DNA of 58,691 nucleotides from Rugosibacter sp. (GCA_004322535.1 SCUZ01000060.1:1-58691), one strand, 5' to 3'; shown: positions 28,042-37,417, numbered from the stretch's first letter. The notes: generated by a model from the sequence alone, not told the origin. A program made the numbers and translations.

Positions 28042-28629
28042 ATGGCAACCGCCAAACCAACTGGGGAAGAAACATCAGTTGCCCCTCCGAAGAAAAAAAG
28101 CAAGTTACTGTTGTTCATCGTCATTGGTGTAGTCGTTCTTTCGTTGATTGGGGGCGCAGCCTTTTTTCTGCTGAAAAAACCCGCACCCGCCGAAGGGGAA
28201 GATGACGCCGAAGCCACATCTCATGCACCCGCTAAAAAGAAAAAGGTTGATCACAATGTACCGCCCGTTTTCTACAAGTTTGACAAGCCCTTCACCGTCA
28301 AATTGCAAACCTCAGAACAAGACGCTTATTTGCAAACAGAAGTGCAACTCAAACTGCAAGATCCCCATGGCCAAGAATTAATCAAACAATATGAACCTGA
28401 ACTCAAGCATCGCATGACGCTTACCATGATGGGTAAAAAAGCATCCGATCTGCTAACCGCCACTGGCGTACAACGACTGGCGAATGAATTACGCGATGTT
28501 GCCAACCACGTCATCGAGCCTCCGCCACCGCAAAAAAATCCACCCGTTGCTGTAGCTGAATCAGCCGATAATGCAGAACCTGATGCTCCAATTCAGGCAG
28601 TGCTGTTCTCGACGTTCATCATCCAGTAA
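28042..28629 (+). CDS. fliL: Flagellar basal body-associated protein FliL
   Basis: 195 residues. One membrane span (LLLFIVIGVVVLSLIGGAAFFLL, about 27-49) is followed by a Glu/Asp-rich linker and the FliL domain (VFYKFDKPFTVKLQTSEQDAYLQTEVQLKLQDPHGQELIKQYEPELKHRMTLTMMGKKASDLLTATG). FliL surrounds the stator and supports its function under load. A ribosome site GGAG lies 8 bp before the ATG. It heads the fliLMN set. Confidence 0.95.
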   Translation: MATAKPTGEETSVAPPKKKSKLLLFIVIGVVVLSLIGGAAFFLLKKPAPAEGEDDAEATSHAPAKKKKVDHNVPPVFYKFDKPFTVKLQTSEQDAYLQTEVQLKLQDPHGQELIKQYEPELKHRMTLTMMGKKASDLLTATGVQRLANELRDVANHVIEPPPPQKNPPVAVAESADNAEPDAPIQAVLFSTFIIQ

Positions 28630-28658
28630 TCCATCGCTCCCATCACGTACCTCCTCTC

Positions 28659-29645
28659 ATGACCCAAGATTTTCTCTCTCAGGACGAAGTCGATGCCTTA
28701 CTCGAAGGCGTAACTGATGCATCCGATGAAACATCGGAGAATATCCCCTCCGTTGAAGGCAGTGTCAAAGCCTATGATCTTGGTCGCCAGGAGCGCATTA
28801 TTCGTGGGCATATGCCGGCGCTGGAGCTCATCAATGAGCGCTTCATCCGCTATTTGCGAATTGGTCTGTTCAATTACATGCACAAGGATGTCGAGGTTTC
28901 GGTCGGCCCGATCAGAGTACAAAAATACAGCGAATTCATTCGCAATCTCGTGGTGCCAACCAGCTTTAATCTGATTCAGGCCAAACCCTTGCGTGGCACA
29001 GGACTGATCGTATTGGACCCAAATCTGGTCTTTCTCGTCGTAGATAACATGTTTGGTGGTGACGGACGCTTTCACACGCGCGTAGAAGGAGAAGGTCGAG
29101 ACTTCACAACTACCGAGCAGCGCATCATTCAAGGTCTACTATGTGTGGTGTTCGAGGAATACCAAAAGGCATGGCAACCTGTTTTTCCGCTGACATTTGA
29201 GTATGTGCGCTCAGAAATAAATACGCAATTTGTTAATATCGCCACCCCGTCGGAAGTCGTCATAGCGTTAACAGTTACTCTCGAGTTTTCCGGCAATACC
29301 TCCGAAATGCATGTTTGCCTGCCCTACTTGATGATGGAACCGATTCGCGACATTCTCTATGGTGCGCCGGGCAGTGCCCCCACTTCAGCAGACAAACGCT
29401 GGACCAGCATGCTGGCGCGACAATTACAAGCAGCAGAAGTCGAACTCACCGCCGCGCTGGGCACGACAAGCGTTACACTAGGCGGAATACTTAAGATGCA
29501 GGTGGGCGATGTTATTCCGTTGATTATTGAAGAAAAAGTACAAGCCACTATTGGTGGCATCCCGGTCATTGAAGCCCGCTACGGAATTCAAAACGGGCAA
29601 CTCGCACTGAAAATAGAACGTTTTCTTGCAGAACAAGAAACATGA
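28659..29645 (+). CDS. fliM: Flagellar motor switch protein FliM
   Basis: 328 residues. The N-terminus MTQDFLSQDEVDALLEGV is the phospho-CheY docking peptide. The middle domain contains GGDGRFHTRVEGEGRDFTTTEQRII, with the conserved GGxG contact to FliG, and the C-terminal SpoA domain begins near residue 255. It forms the wall of the C ring and receives the chemotaxis signal. No cheY gene is visible in this window. Confidence 0.97.
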   Translation: MTQDFLSQDEVDALLEGVTDASDETSENIPSVEGSVKAYDLGRQERIIRGHMPALELINERFIRYLRIGLFNYMHKDVEVSVGPIRVQKYSEFIRNLVVPTSFNLIQAKPLRGTGLIVLDPNLVFLVVDNMFGGDGRFHTRVEGEGRDFTTTEQRIIQGLLCVVFEEYQKAWQPVFPLTFEYVRSEINTQFVNIATPSEVVIALTVTLEFSGNTSEMHVCLPYLMMEPIRDILYGAPGSAPTSADKRWTSMLARQLQAAEVELTAALGTTSVTLGGILKMQVGDVIPLIIEEKVQATIGGIPVIEARYGIQNGQLALKIERFLAEQET

Positions 29646-29699
29646 CAATTATCATAATCTTTGACGCATTCATGGCTGTCATGATGCAAGGAGCCTAGT

Positions 29700-30128
29700 A
29701 TGAGCGAAGCCACCGCATCCCCGGGTATCGAAACACCTGCTAACAAAGACGATTGGACGGCGATGAATAGCCAGACTGGCGCTGACACATTGCCCCATGC
29801 AGATGCCGTCCAGCCAGCACAGATTTTCGAACAGTTTTCTGGTGAAGATCGAACAACGTCAGAGCCACAGGGTTTTGACATGATCATGGATATTCCCGTT
29901 GCGCTAACGGTCGAGTTGGGGCGCACCAAGATCCCCATCCGCAACCTGTTGCAACTGGCGCATGGCTCGATCGTTGAACTTGATGGCCTGGCTGGCGAGC
30001 CGATGGATATCCTCATCAATGGCACACTCATTGCGCAAGGCGAGGTTGTCGTAGTTAACGAAAAATTCGGTATTCGCCTAACCGACATCATTACGCCCCA
30101 AGAGCGCATCCGCAAACTGAACCGCTGA
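29700..30128 (+). CDS. fliN: Flagellar motor switch protein FliN
   Basis: 142 residues. A variable acidic N-terminal half is followed by a SpoA domain (MDIPVALTVELGRTKIPIRNLLQLAHGSIVELDGLAGEPMDILINGTLIAQGEVVVVNEKFGIRLTDI). FliN builds the base of the C ring with FliM and docks FliH-FliI. The ribosome site AAGGAG is at 29687-29692. A GG-N10-GC sequence just upstream is too close to the ATG to be a useful sigma-54 promoter. Confidence 0.96.
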   Translation: MSEATASPGIETPANKDDWTAMNSQTGADTLPHADAVQPAQIFEQFSGEDRTTSEPQGFDMIMDIPVALTVELGRTKIPIRNLLQLAHGSIVELDGLAGEPMDILINGTLIAQGEVVVVNEKFGIRLTDIITPQERIRKLNR

Positions 30129-30231
30129 TAAGTCGAAGCTTACGCCCTTTACTTCGAGGCTTTTCAAACAGCGGTTAATTTAGACTCGCACCCACTTAGC
30201 TGCGGCTACCGCAGCATGATTTTCGGTGCAC

Positions 30232-30645
30232 ATGAAAACACTCACAGCCTCCGCCTTCACTCTTTCACTCCTTGCGACCGAGGCTTCAGCACAAGCAGCT
30301 TCTATAGCTGCGGCACCTTCAGTCAGCAGCAGTCTGTTGCAAATGTTCCTTGCGCTGATCGGTGTTCTGGCGCTTCTTTTTGCCTGTCTCTGGTTACTAA
30401 AAAAACTCACCGCCCAGCGCGGGGCAGCAGCGGGGCTCCTGCGCGTGGTGGCTGCCACCGCAGTGGGTACTCGCGAACGGGTCGTCATCGTTGAAGTCGG
30501 CAGCACTTGGCTGGTACTCGGCGTAGCCCCTGGCCAGGTTTCAGCGCTGGCTGAAATTCCCCGCCAACCAATGGCTGAGCCACCGCATGAGACAAAGATT
30601 GCCTCTGTTCCCCAATGGCTGCAGCAGTTGATGAAAAAACGTTGA
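30232..30645 (+). CDS. fliO: Flagellar biosynthetic protein FliO
   Basis: 137 residues from ATG 30232; a GTG two codons upstream is also possible. A hydrophobic N-terminus ([17 protein letters not shown]) precedes a membrane span ([25 protein letters not shown]) and the FliO domain ([41 protein letters not shown]). FliO assists assembly of the FliP export-gate ring. The gene ends 2 bp before fliP, and the 104 bp before it hold no clear promoter. Confidence 0.9.
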   Translation: MKTLTASAFTLSLLATEASAQAASIAAAPSVSSSLLQMFLALIGVLALLFACLWLLKKLTAQRGAAAGLLRVVAATAVGTRERVVIVEVGSTWLVLGVAPGQVSALAEIPRQPMAEPPHETKIASVPQWLQQLMKKR

Positions 30646-30647
30646 TC

Positions 30648-31379
30648 ATGCGGCAGCGAATTCTCTTCGTTCTTCTGCTTGCGCCCGCACTCGCATTTGC
30701 TCAGGCTTTGCCGGCGCTTACCAGCACGCCGGTAGCTGGGGGCGGCGTCCAGTGGTCATTGTCGATTCAAACCCTGCTGCTGCTCACCGGCCTCACTTTC
30801 CTGCCGGCGCTGATTCTGATGATGACCAGCTTCACTCGCATCATCATCGTTTTTTCGCTGCTCCGGCATGCGCTGGGAACCCAGACTTCGCCACCAAATC
30901 AGGTTTTGGTCGGTCTGGCCTTGTTTCTTACTTTTTTCATCATGGCACCCGTTGGGGATCGTATTTACAACGAGGCTTATTTACCCTTGTCCGAAAACAA
31001 AATCAGTTTTCAGGATGCGCTGGAAAAAGGCGCCGTGCCATTGCGTGCCTTCATGCTCAAGCAGGTACGTGAAACCGATTTAGCCACTTTTACCAAAGTC
31101 GCCAAGCAGCCGACACCAGCAAAGGCCGATGAAATTCCCATGCGGGTTCTGATTCCGGCCTTCGTCACCTCAGAGCTCAAAACTGCCTTCCAGATCGGCT
31201 TCATTGTATTCATACCCTTCCTTATCATCGACATGATCGTGGCTTCTGTGTTGATGTCGATGGGGATGATGATGATGTCACCCGTCATCGTCTCGTTGCC
31301 ATTCAAAATCATGTTGTTCGTGTTGGTCGATGGCTGGAACCTGCTGATAGGTTCCCTTGTGCTGAGTTTCGGATCATGA
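30648..31379 (+). CDS. fliP: Flagellar export gate protein FliP
   Basis: 243 residues from ATG 30648; the frame opens upstream in fliO but [18 protein letters not shown] is an evident cleavable signal peptide. Conserved blocks are [98 protein letters not shown] and [17 protein letters not shown]. Five FliP subunits form the core of the export gate with FliQ and FliR. It overlaps fliQ by 4 bp. Confidence 0.97.
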   Translation: MRQRILFVLLLAPALAFAQALPALTSTPVAGGGVQWSLSIQTLLLLTGLTFLPALILMMTSFTRIIIVFSLLRHALGTQTSPPNQVLVGLALFLTFFIMAPVGDRIYNEAYLPLSENKISFQDALEKGAVPLRAFMLKQVRETDLATFTKVAKQPTPAKADEIPMRVLIPAFVTSELKTAFQIGFIVFIPFLIIDMIVASVLMSMGMMMMSPVIVSLPFKIMLFVLVDGWNLLIGSLVLSFGS

Positions 31380-31645
31380 CCCCAACGACCGTTATCGAAA
31401 TAGGTCGCGGCGCACTGGAACTTACCTTGCTGATTTCCGCGCCGCTGTTCATCGCCGCACTGGTGACTGGCCTCATTGTCAGCATCTTTCAGGCGGCAAC
31501 CCAAATCAACGAAGCCACGCTCTCCTTCGTGCCGAAACTAGTCGCCATTTTCATCACGCTGATTCTTGCCGGGCCGTGGATGATCACCATGATGACCGAC
31601 TACATGCGTCGCCTCTTTGAGTCGATTCCCGGAGTCATCGGCTAG
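31376..31645 (+). CDS. fliQ: Flagellar export gate protein FliQ
   Basis: 89 residues with two membrane helices ([55 protein letters not shown]). The family pattern FQAxTQINExTLxFxPK is intact. Four copies wrap around the FliP-FliR gate. It is coupled on both sides: 4 bp overlap with fliP and a TAGTG overlap with fliR. Confidence 0.97.
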   Translation: MTPTTVIEIGRGALELTLLISAPLFIAALVTGLIVSIFQAATQINEATLSFVPKLVAIFITLILAGPWMITMMTDYMRRLFESIPGVIG

Positions 31646-32430
31646 TGATCAACATCAGCTCGGCACAGCTTGATGCGTGGCTGGGTCTGTTCGTTTTTCC
31701 GCTGACACGCATCCTCGCCCTTCTGTCAACGGCGCCGATATTCAATAATGCGGCATTGCCAACCAACATTCGCCTGGTCATGGGTTTGTCCATTGCGTTT
31801 GCCCTCGCTACGGCATTGCCCGCACCGCCACCGATTCCTGCTGGCTCCTGGCTGGGGTTGGCTGTCATCGGTGAACAACTGCTGATTGGTCTCATGATGG
31901 GGTTTGCGCTACGCATAGCCTTTGTCGCACTCGATATTGCGGGTGAATTAATCGGTTTGCAGATGGGGCTCTCGTTTGCCACCTTTTTTGATCCGGGACG
32001 CGGTGGAGAAACATCGGTCGTAGCAGAGTTCCTTGGGCTCCTGGCCGCGCTAATTTTCCTCGCCATGAACGGTCACCTGCTGATGCTGGCGCTGCTGGCC
32101 GAAAGTTTTACATTACTGCCAGTAAGTGCAACACCCTTTCATGCAGCAGGATTCTCGGCGCTATTAACGGCCTCAGCCATGATGTTTTCTTTGGGCGTAA
32201 TGCTGGCATTGCCGCTAATTGCCGCGCTTCTGGTCACCAACATCTCGTTGGGCGTATTGTCTCGCGTCGCCCCGGCACTGAACCTTTTTGCCGTTGGCTT
32301 TCCGGTCACGCTGGGTCTGGGTTTCATCGTTCTGCTACTCTCCCTGCCTTATATCGGCGCCGCGATGGATGGCGTCTTCAGCAGAGGGTTTACGATAATG
32401 GAAATGGTGCTGCGCGCAGCGGCTGGATGA
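31645..32430 (+). CDS. fliR: Flagellar export gate protein FliR
   Basis: 261 residues, about six membrane spans. It starts at a GTG sharing one base with the fliQ stop. Typical stretches are ISSAQLDAWLGLFVFPLTRILALLSTAPIFNNAALPTNIRLVMGLSIAFALA, GLQMGLSFATFFDPGRGGETSVVAEFLGLLAALIFLAMNGH and LLVTNISLGVLSRVAPALNLFAVGFPVTL. One FliR caps the FliP5-FliQ4 gate. It ends the fliLMNOPQR run and is convergent with a lipoprotein gene 12 bp away. Confidence 0.96.
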   Translation: MINISSAQLDAWLGLFVFPLTRILALLSTAPIFNNAALPTNIRLVMGLSIAFALATALPAPPPIPAGSWLGLAVIGEQLLIGLMMGFALRIAFVALDIAGELIGLQMGLSFATFFDPGRGGETSVVAEFLGLLAALIFLAMNGHLLMLALLAESFTLLPVSATPFHAAGFSALLTASAMMFSLGVMLALPLIAALLVTNISLGVLSRVAPALNLFAVGFPVTLGLGFIVLLLSLPYIGAAMDGVFSRGFTIMEMVLRAAAG

Positions 32431-32442
32431 AGGAGGCGCGAG

Positions 32443-32901
32443 TTACTTTCGCGTCAATTGAATCACGCCCTGGGCGACCCGTTGTGAACCAAGTACTGAG
32501 GAATCAAGCCCTTCCGTATACTCAACCACGGTATAAGCATCAAAACCATTTTGCCGCATGAGTTCCTTGGCGCGCTGTTGAAACACAACCCGTGCCTCGC
32601 CCGCGCCTCCGGAATAGACGCGCTTCATCTTCAGCGACAGATGGTAGTAACGATCCGGGAAACTCGCCTGCTCAATTTCCCAGTTGGGGGCCAGAGGGTC
32701 GAGAATCAGCCAAGCGGCACCTGCATACAAACCCCAGACGACAACTCTTTCCAGAGGAATTTGCGTGGTCTTCGAAATGTTCAGCGTGGCATTCGGAACG
32801 ATAGGCGTGTTTGAAGGAAAGTTACCGTCCAAACCGCTGCAGCCGCCCAACGCCAGCGCAGTGAGCAATAAAAGTCGGCGCTGGCGAGGCGGCGAAATCA
32901 C
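32443..32901 (-). CDS. Predicted lipoprotein coupled to flgL
   Basis: 152 residues. A signal sequence (RRLLLLTALALGGC, lipobox ALGGC) predicts a lipid-anchored envelope protein. The mature part includes QIPLERVVVWGLYAGAAWLILDPLAPNWEIEQASFPDRYYHLSLKMKRVYSGGAGEARVVFQQRAKELMRQNGFDAYTVVEYTEGLDSSVLGSQRVAQGVIQL, a domain I do not recognise. It starts with GTG inside a 4-bp overlap with the flgL stop, so it is translated with the hook-filament junction genes. Codons 3-11 (SPPRQRRLL) are encoded antisense by a copy of the dispersed 24-bp motif. A flagellar role is suggested only by position. Confidence 0.78.
   Translation of the reverse strand: MISPPRQRRLLLLTALALGGCSGLDGNFPSNTPIVPNATLNISKTTQIPLERVVVWGLYAGAAWLILDPLAPNWEIEQASFPDRYYHLSLKMKRVYSGGAGEARVVFQQRAKELMRQNGFDAYTVVEYTEGLDSSVLGSQRVAQGVIQLTRK
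32870..32894 (+). repeat. Copy of dispersed 24-bp motif, in a lipoprotein signal peptide
   Basis: On the plus strand 23 of 24 bases match: AAAGTCGGCGCTGG is perfect, then CGAGGCGGCG. It is antisense to the lipoprotein gene and supplies the positively charged start of its signal peptide (PPRQRRLL). Confidence 0.8.
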
Positions 32902-34193
32902 AGGAAATTAAACAGTGAGAGCTGCGCAATCTTGACAAACGACTGCTGCGCGGCCTGCAAACTGGTTTGCTGGTGCGTCAGATCGGAAATTGCCTTGGCA
33001 TAATCCAAGTCTTGCAGATTCGATAACGTCTGTCGATATTGCAAACCAAGATCATCGTTAAGACTACCAAGCGAATCTATCTCGTTCATGCGCGAACCAA
33101 TCTGCGCACGCACACGCAGAATGTTGCTGCTGGCCTGATCAAGATTGGTCACGGCAAACCCGATGTCGCTAACGTATTTGGCATCAGCACCTGGCGTGCC
33201 CGTGGGGGCTTCAAGAGCACCGATCAAATTCGCCAGGGTGACAAACACGCTCTGCGATGTACTTGGCGCCACTGAAAAACTGTCGCCACTGGCCGGCGCG
33301 CCAGTGACTGTGACACTTGCACCCAGATCGAAGGCAGGCTCTGCACCTTGCGCCGCCAGTACGATGGGTTGTCCACTCTGGAATACACGCTGGCTTGCCG
33401 CCGACGCAGGTGCCGCACCGCCGGTCAGCAGTGAATTGCCGGATACCGTATCTACCAGGTCGTAGGTGGTCACACTGCCTGTCACCGTAAATTTGATGGC
33501 TACATTTTTTGTGGTCGCCGCATTCCAGGCCGCTGGATTGGTTATTGAGCCTGAAGTAATAGCTCCAGTGCCAGTATTGCCGCCAGCATAGTCCGTCACA
33601 AAAGTACCATTTCCATTCCGGATTCGTTTGAATACATCATTGCCGGAATCACTGACCTCAATAAAACGGCTCGGTGAAACTTGCAGCTTGCGCTGGCCAT
33701 CATCGCCTTGATAAACAATTTCATTGCCGGCAATCAGGTTATCGACCGAGCCGCCAAACGGCGTGGTCGAGCCCATGTAACCCGCAAAAATGCGCTGGCC
33801 GCTACCGTCGGTGGCATTGGCGATGCCAAGCAGCTGGTCGAAATCAGAACGCAGCTCAGTCGAAATCGCCTTTCGCTGACCCGTCGACAGGCTAGTGCTA
33901 CCGGCCTGAATGGCCAGTTCGCGCGCACGCGCCAGCACGTCGGTGGCGCTGGCTAGTTGTCCTTCCTCAAGCCCCAGGGCCGAGGTAGCCGCGGACTGAT
34001 TCTGCTTGAACTGGGCAACCACATCGCTGGCTTGTTGCACTTCCAGCGCACGGGCTGCCGCCACCGGATCATCGCTGGGGGTCAGGATGCGCCGATTTGC
34101 AGAAATCTGCTGCTGCACATGCAGGAGCGACGAGGTATTGCGGTTGATGCCGGACACGCCGGCATCGAAAATCATTCCACTACTGATGCGCAT
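32898..34193 (-). CDS. flgL: Flagellar hook-filament junction protein FlgL
   Basis: 431 residues, longer than the 317 of the E. coli protein, with the extra length in the variable middle (about 190-320). The ends are flagellin-like: MRISSGMIFDAGVSGINRNTSSLLHVQQQISANRRILTPSDDPVAAARALEVQQA at the start and NILRVRAQIGSRMNEIDSL ... LSNLQDLDYAKAISDLTHQQTSLQAAQQSFVKIAQLSLFNFL at the end. FlgL links FlgK to the filament. It lies 27 bp after flgK in the same operon. Confidence 0.96.
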   Translation of the reverse strand: MRISSGMIFDAGVSGINRNTSSLLHVQQQISANRRILTPSDDPVAAARALEVQQASDVVAQFKQNQSAATSALGLEEGQLASATDVLARARELAIQAGSTSLSTGQRKAISTELRSDFDQLLGIANATDGSGQRIFAGYMGSTTPFGGSVDNLIAGNEIVYQGDDGQRKLQVSPSRFIEVSDSGNDVFKRIRNGNGTFVTDYAGGNTGTGAITSGSITNPAAWNAATTKNVAIKFTVTGSVTTYDLVDTVSGNSLLTGGAAPASAASQRVFQSGQPIVLAAQGAEPAFDLGASVTVTGAPASGDSFSVAPSTSQSVFVTLANLIGALEAPTGTPGADAKYVSDIGFAVTNLDQASSNILRVRAQIGSRMNEIDSLGSLNDDLGLQYRQTLSNLQDLDYAKAISDLTHQQTSLQAAQQSFVKIAQLSLFNFL

Positions 34194-34220
34194 GAGACGT
34201 CTCCTTGCTGTGACTTAGCT

Positions 34221-36155
34221 TCATTGGCCGAGAGCGATGATTTCATCAAATATCTTGCTTGCAATTTGCAGCACCTTGGCCGATGCCTGGTACGCCTGCT
34301 GATAACGCAACAAGTTGGCAGCCTCCTCGTCCAGATTGACGCCGGAGAGCGACTGTAGTGCCTGTGTCGCATGATCGGCCAAGCCCTGCTGAGCGGCACC
34401 AATGGCCGCCACTTCGTTGGTCTTGCTGCCGACTGCGCTGACAATCTGCGCATAGGCCGACTGATAGGATGCCGTAGGGCCCGAAGTCGCGCTGCTCATG
34501 AGGGTGTTACTGGTCTGCAATGCACCCAGCAGGGCGACGTTGCGACCGTCGGCAACCCCATTGGCATTGGCCTCGACAGTAAATTTGTCACCAGCTGCCG
34601 GGCTGCCGGTAATCTGGGTGGTCCAGCCGTTATAGGCCAGATTGGTACCAGTGGTATATGCAATGCCCGTAGCGAGCGTTGTTGTACTGGTGACATCGAC
34701 CACATCGAATGTCGTCGCACTGGTAAAGGTAATCGTCACCTTGTGCTGCAAATTCGGATTGGGCGGCGGCGGCGCATCGACCGTCCCGGCACTGATCGCA
34801 GCGGTGCCCGTGTTGGTCAATGCCATTGACGTTCGGACGGGCGCAGCAGCAGCGATCTGGCGTGCATCCGAAAAGGCCGCAACAAGGGTGCTGGCACCGC
34901 TGCGTGTCGGCTGGATCAATACGCTGTCGTTGGCATTGGGAGACCAGGCACCTGTACTGATGGTTATACCATCAACGGTCTGCGGCAACGTCGTAAAATT
35001 CTGCACCTGATTGTCGACGAGGCGCGTCAGGCGATAGGGCGTGGTGCCGCCGACATAACTGAGCTTGTAATCGCTGCCGGAGAGTTGGGCAATCGTCGCT
35101 CCATCAATACTTACTGTCGGCGCTCCGCTTCCCGTGTTAAGGCCATTGGGCAGGACCACAGGCCCCGCGACATTGAAGAAATTCGTTCCCAACGCACCGT
35201 TCAGATCCTGCCCCAGCTTGTGCTGATCGTTAAAATTCTGTGCCAGCGTCAAGGCAATGCGGCCGAGTGCATTTTGCGTACTGTCGAGGGTCTGGCTACG
35301 GAAGTTGAGCAGGCCGCCCAGACTGCCGCCGGTAATCTGCGACTCGGGCAAAGTGAGCGGCGTGCCACCAACGCCGACCATGGCGACGGTAGTGCGGCCG
35401 GGGTCATCCGAGGCTTGTACCGCCTGCAATTGATATGCCTGATTGCCAACCACCAGCGGCTGGCCATTGCCAATAAACACACCGTAGCTACCGTCACCCT
35501 GAGTCACTGTGCTGACTCGCACCAGCTTGTTCAAATCACTCAGCATCTGGTCGCGTTGATCGAGCAAATCGTTGGGTGGCTGATTGGCTCCCCCTGCCTG
35601 CGCCAGAACAATGCGCTGATTGATGTCGGCAAGTTGCGAGCTGTAGGTATTGATCTGCGTGATCTGCCCGGCAATCTGCTGATTGGTGCCTTGACGAATG
35701 CCTGTCAGCGTCTGATCCAGCGCCTGAAACCGCGAGGTCAGCGCCTGCGCTGCAGAAAGCATGGATTGACGCGCAGGAGTGGATATCGGGTTGGCAGCGA
35801 CGTCTTGCACTCCCTTGAAGAAAGCTGAAAACGCAGGCGACAGTCCGGCGCTTTCATCGGCGAGGAGATTGTCGATCTGCTTGATCTGCGCCAGATAGCT
35901 GTCCATCTCGGATGAACTCGCCTGCGCACTCAACACCTGGCTGCCGAGAAACTGGTCATAGATCCGTTTGACCGTTTCCACTCGCGTCCCTTGCCCGATA
36001 AAGCCTGCGCCGGTAAAGATAGGCACGTTCGTGCCCTGCACGATCGCTTGCCGGCTGTATCCAGCAGTCGAGGCGTTGGAAATGTTGTGGCTGGTGGTCA
36101 GCATCCCCGTTTGCGCCGCATTCAGACCACTCACGCCAATACTAAAAATACTCAT
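34221..36155 (-). CDS. flgK: Flagellar hook-associated protein FlgK
   Basis: 644 residues. The N-terminus MSIFSIGVSGLNAAQTGMLTTSHNISNASTAGYSRQ carries the rod/hook signature, and the C-terminus (LSGVNLDEEAANLLRYQQAYQASAKVLQIASKIFDEIIALGQ) is the matching coiled coil. FlgK is the first junction protein on the hook. It has its own promoter region: a perfect sigma-54 site at 36222-36237 followed by the CGGCAA-N3-TTGCCG inverted repeat in the leader. Confidence 0.96.
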   Translation of the reverse strand: MSIFSIGVSGLNAAQTGMLTTSHNISNASTAGYSRQAIVQGTNVPIFTGAGFIGQGTRVETVKRIYDQFLGSQVLSAQASSSEMDSYLAQIKQIDNLLADESAGLSPAFSAFFKGVQDVAANPISTPARQSMLSAAQALTSRFQALDQTLTGIRQGTNQQIAGQITQINTYSSQLADINQRIVLAQAGGANQPPNDLLDQRDQMLSDLNKLVRVSTVTQGDGSYGVFIGNGQPLVVGNQAYQLQAVQASDDPGRTTVAMVGVGGTPLTLPESQITGGSLGGLLNFRSQTLDSTQNALGRIALTLAQNFNDQHKLGQDLNGALGTNFFNVAGPVVLPNGLNTGSGAPTVSIDGATIAQLSGSDYKLSYVGGTTPYRLTRLVDNQVQNFTTLPQTVDGITISTGAWSPNANDSVLIQPTRSGASTLVAAFSDARQIAAAAPVRTSMALTNTGTAAISAGTVDAPPPPNPNLQHKVTITFTSATTFDVVDVTSTTTLATGIAYTTGTNLAYNGWTTQITGSPAAGDKFTVEANANGVADGRNVALLGALQTSNTLMSSATSGPTASYQSAYAQIVSAVGSKTNEVAAIGAAQQGLADHATQALQSLSGVNLDEEAANLLRYQQAYQASAKVLQIASKIFDEIIALGQ

Positions 36156-36182
36156 GTTCGCTCCAGGCTATATCCGTAATAA

Positions 36183-36197
36183 CGGCAAAACTTGCCG
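36183..36197. promoter_or_regulatory. Inverted repeat CGGCAA-N3-TTGCCG in the flgK leader
   Basis: CGGCAAAACTTGCCG has perfect 6-bp arms around AAC. It lies downstream of the predicted sigma-54 start (about +13 to +28) and 27 bp before the flgK ATG. Activator sites downstream of the promoter are known for Vibrio FlrC, so this is a plausible FlrC site by analogy. Confidence 0.6.
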
Positions 36198-36221
36198 CGA
36201 GTTGAGGATACAAGCGAATAC

Positions 36222-36237
36222 AGCAACGGCCGTGCCA
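36222..36237 (-). promoter_or_regulatory. Sigma-54 promoter of flgKL
   Basis: On the minus strand TGGCACGGCCGTTGCT matches the -24/-12 consensus at every defined position with exact spacing. Start of transcription is expected near 36211, giving a leader of about 55 bases that includes the inverted repeat. Confidence 0.9.
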
Positions 36238-36263
36238 GTTTGCGCCAACAAGCAAGAAGCAGC

Positions 36264-37328
36264 TCAGCCAGTCAGCGCCTGTCGCAAAGCACCCCCATCA
36301 ATGATGCGTTCAAGTTTGGCCGCATACAACGGATCAGTAGCATACCCAGCCGATTGCAAACGCTGAGCAAAGCGAGCGGGCTCGCGCGTCCCCAGCGCAG
36401 TGGCATAGCGTGGATTATTGGTCAGCAGTTGCACATAATCATTCATCGCTTCTGCATAGGAGCCATAGGCGCGAAAACGCTCTGTTCGCCGCTGTGCCAC
36501 ACCGGCAACGACTTCGGTTGTTGTCGCTTCTACCGAAGAGCCGTGCCAATTTGTTCCTGCCTTGATGCCGAAGAGATTGAAGCTCGGACTGCCATCCGCG
36601 CGACGGGGTTCGGATTTACCCCAGCCAGTTTCCAGCGCAGCATGCGCGACCATGAAATGCGCTGGAATGCCGGTTTTTTGCTCAGCCGCCATGGCGGCTG
36701 GCAATAAGCGATGAACAAACGCACGCTGCGCTGCAGACGCTGCCGCAGGAGAAAAAGTCGGCGCTGGGGCGGAGACGGCGGAGACGGCGACTTGGTCTGG
36801 TAAAGATACGACAGAGGGCACCGAGGACGGCGTCGCAGGGCGCGGGCTGACTGGAGCCATCGGGACCCGCGGTACGGAGGAAGAAGAAAGTGGCAACGGC
36901 GAAGATATCGGCAGCTGCAGCAAAGGCAGCATCTTGTTTTGCTGTGGCAAGGAAAATGCTGGCCCAGCAGGCTGCAATGGCAAGGGGGCATCAAAGGGCT
37001 GCGGCTCCTGATTCTGCCGGGAAAGCTGCGCCTCAATCATTGCCGCAAGCCCCGTCCCCCGATTGCTGCCGCCCAACACTTGGCCAAGTTGCTGATCGAG
37101 CAGTGATTCATACATTTGCGTCTGCTCGCTATCGAACAATCCTTCGTGTGGCGTGGCATCACGCATGGATTTCAACACCATCTGTAAAAACAGCGCCTCG
37201 AACTGCTTGGCTACCGCCTTGTTGCTCGCTGGGTCCCCCGCCTTGGCCTGGTGCTTGAGCGTAGCCAGACCGCTAACATCAAAAATGTTGGCGGCGGCCA
37301 CACTGGCTTGATCGCGCGTAATGCTCAT
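36264..37328 (-). CDS. flgJ: Rod-binding protein / peptidoglycan hydrolase FlgJ
   Basis: 354 residues in two domains. The rod-capping N-terminal domain spans about 20-105 (VAKQFEALFLQMVLKSMRDATPHEGLFDSEQTQMYESLLDQQL). A Pro/Ser-rich linker spans about 108-200. The C-terminal glucosaminidase spans about 200-354 with VAHAALETGWGKSE (catalytic Glu near 233) and NLFGIK. It drills through the wall so the rod can pass. The linker contains APTFSP encoded by the dispersed motif, next to a 9-bp tandem duplication (GAGACGGCG twice, giving VSAVSA). The flgI gene is 89 bp upstream. Confidence 0.96.
   Translation of the reverse strand: MSITRDQASVAAANIFDVSGLATLKHQAKAGDPASNKAVAKQFEALFLQMVLKSMRDATPHEGLFDSEQTQMYESLLDQQLGQVLGGSNRGTGLAAMIEAQLSRQNQEPQPFDAPLPLQPAGPAFSLPQQNKMLPLLQLPISSPLPLSSSSVPRVPMAPVSPRPATPSSVPSVVSLPDQVAVSAVSAPAPTFSPAAASAAQRAFVHRLLPAAMAAEQKTGIPAHFMVAHAALETGWGKSEPRRADGSPSFNLFGIKAGTNWHGSSVEATTTEVVAGVAQRRTERFRAYGSYAEAMNDYVQLLTNNPRYATALGTREPARFAQRLQSAGYATDPLYAAKLERIIDGGALRQALTG
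36752..36780 (+). repeat. Copy of dispersed 24-bp motif with 3-bp insertion, inside flgJ
   Basis: On the plus strand AAAGTCGGCGCTGG is perfect and is followed by GGCG and then GAGACGGCG, i.e. the consensus with three extra bases in the middle. GAGACGGCG is repeated once more directly after (36781-36789). It is antisense to flgJ and lies in the interdomain linker. Confidence 0.75.
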
Positions 37329-37417
37329 ACATCAAATTCTTGCATGAGCACACCAATAACAATCAATGAAGTAAAGCAGTAAAAATCAGCTTCACTGATT
37401 ACGCCATGCATAAACGA

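Noticed and set aside
29673-29688. TGGCTGTCATGATGCA, a GG-N10-GC sequence before fliN
   Set aside because: The start of transcription would fall at the fliN ATG and the -24 element lacks CAC. Probably chance.
30129-30165. CGAAG ... CTTCG inverted repeat after fliN as a terminator
   Set aside because: The loop is about 13 bases, the stem is short and no T-run follows. fliO is probably in the same operon.
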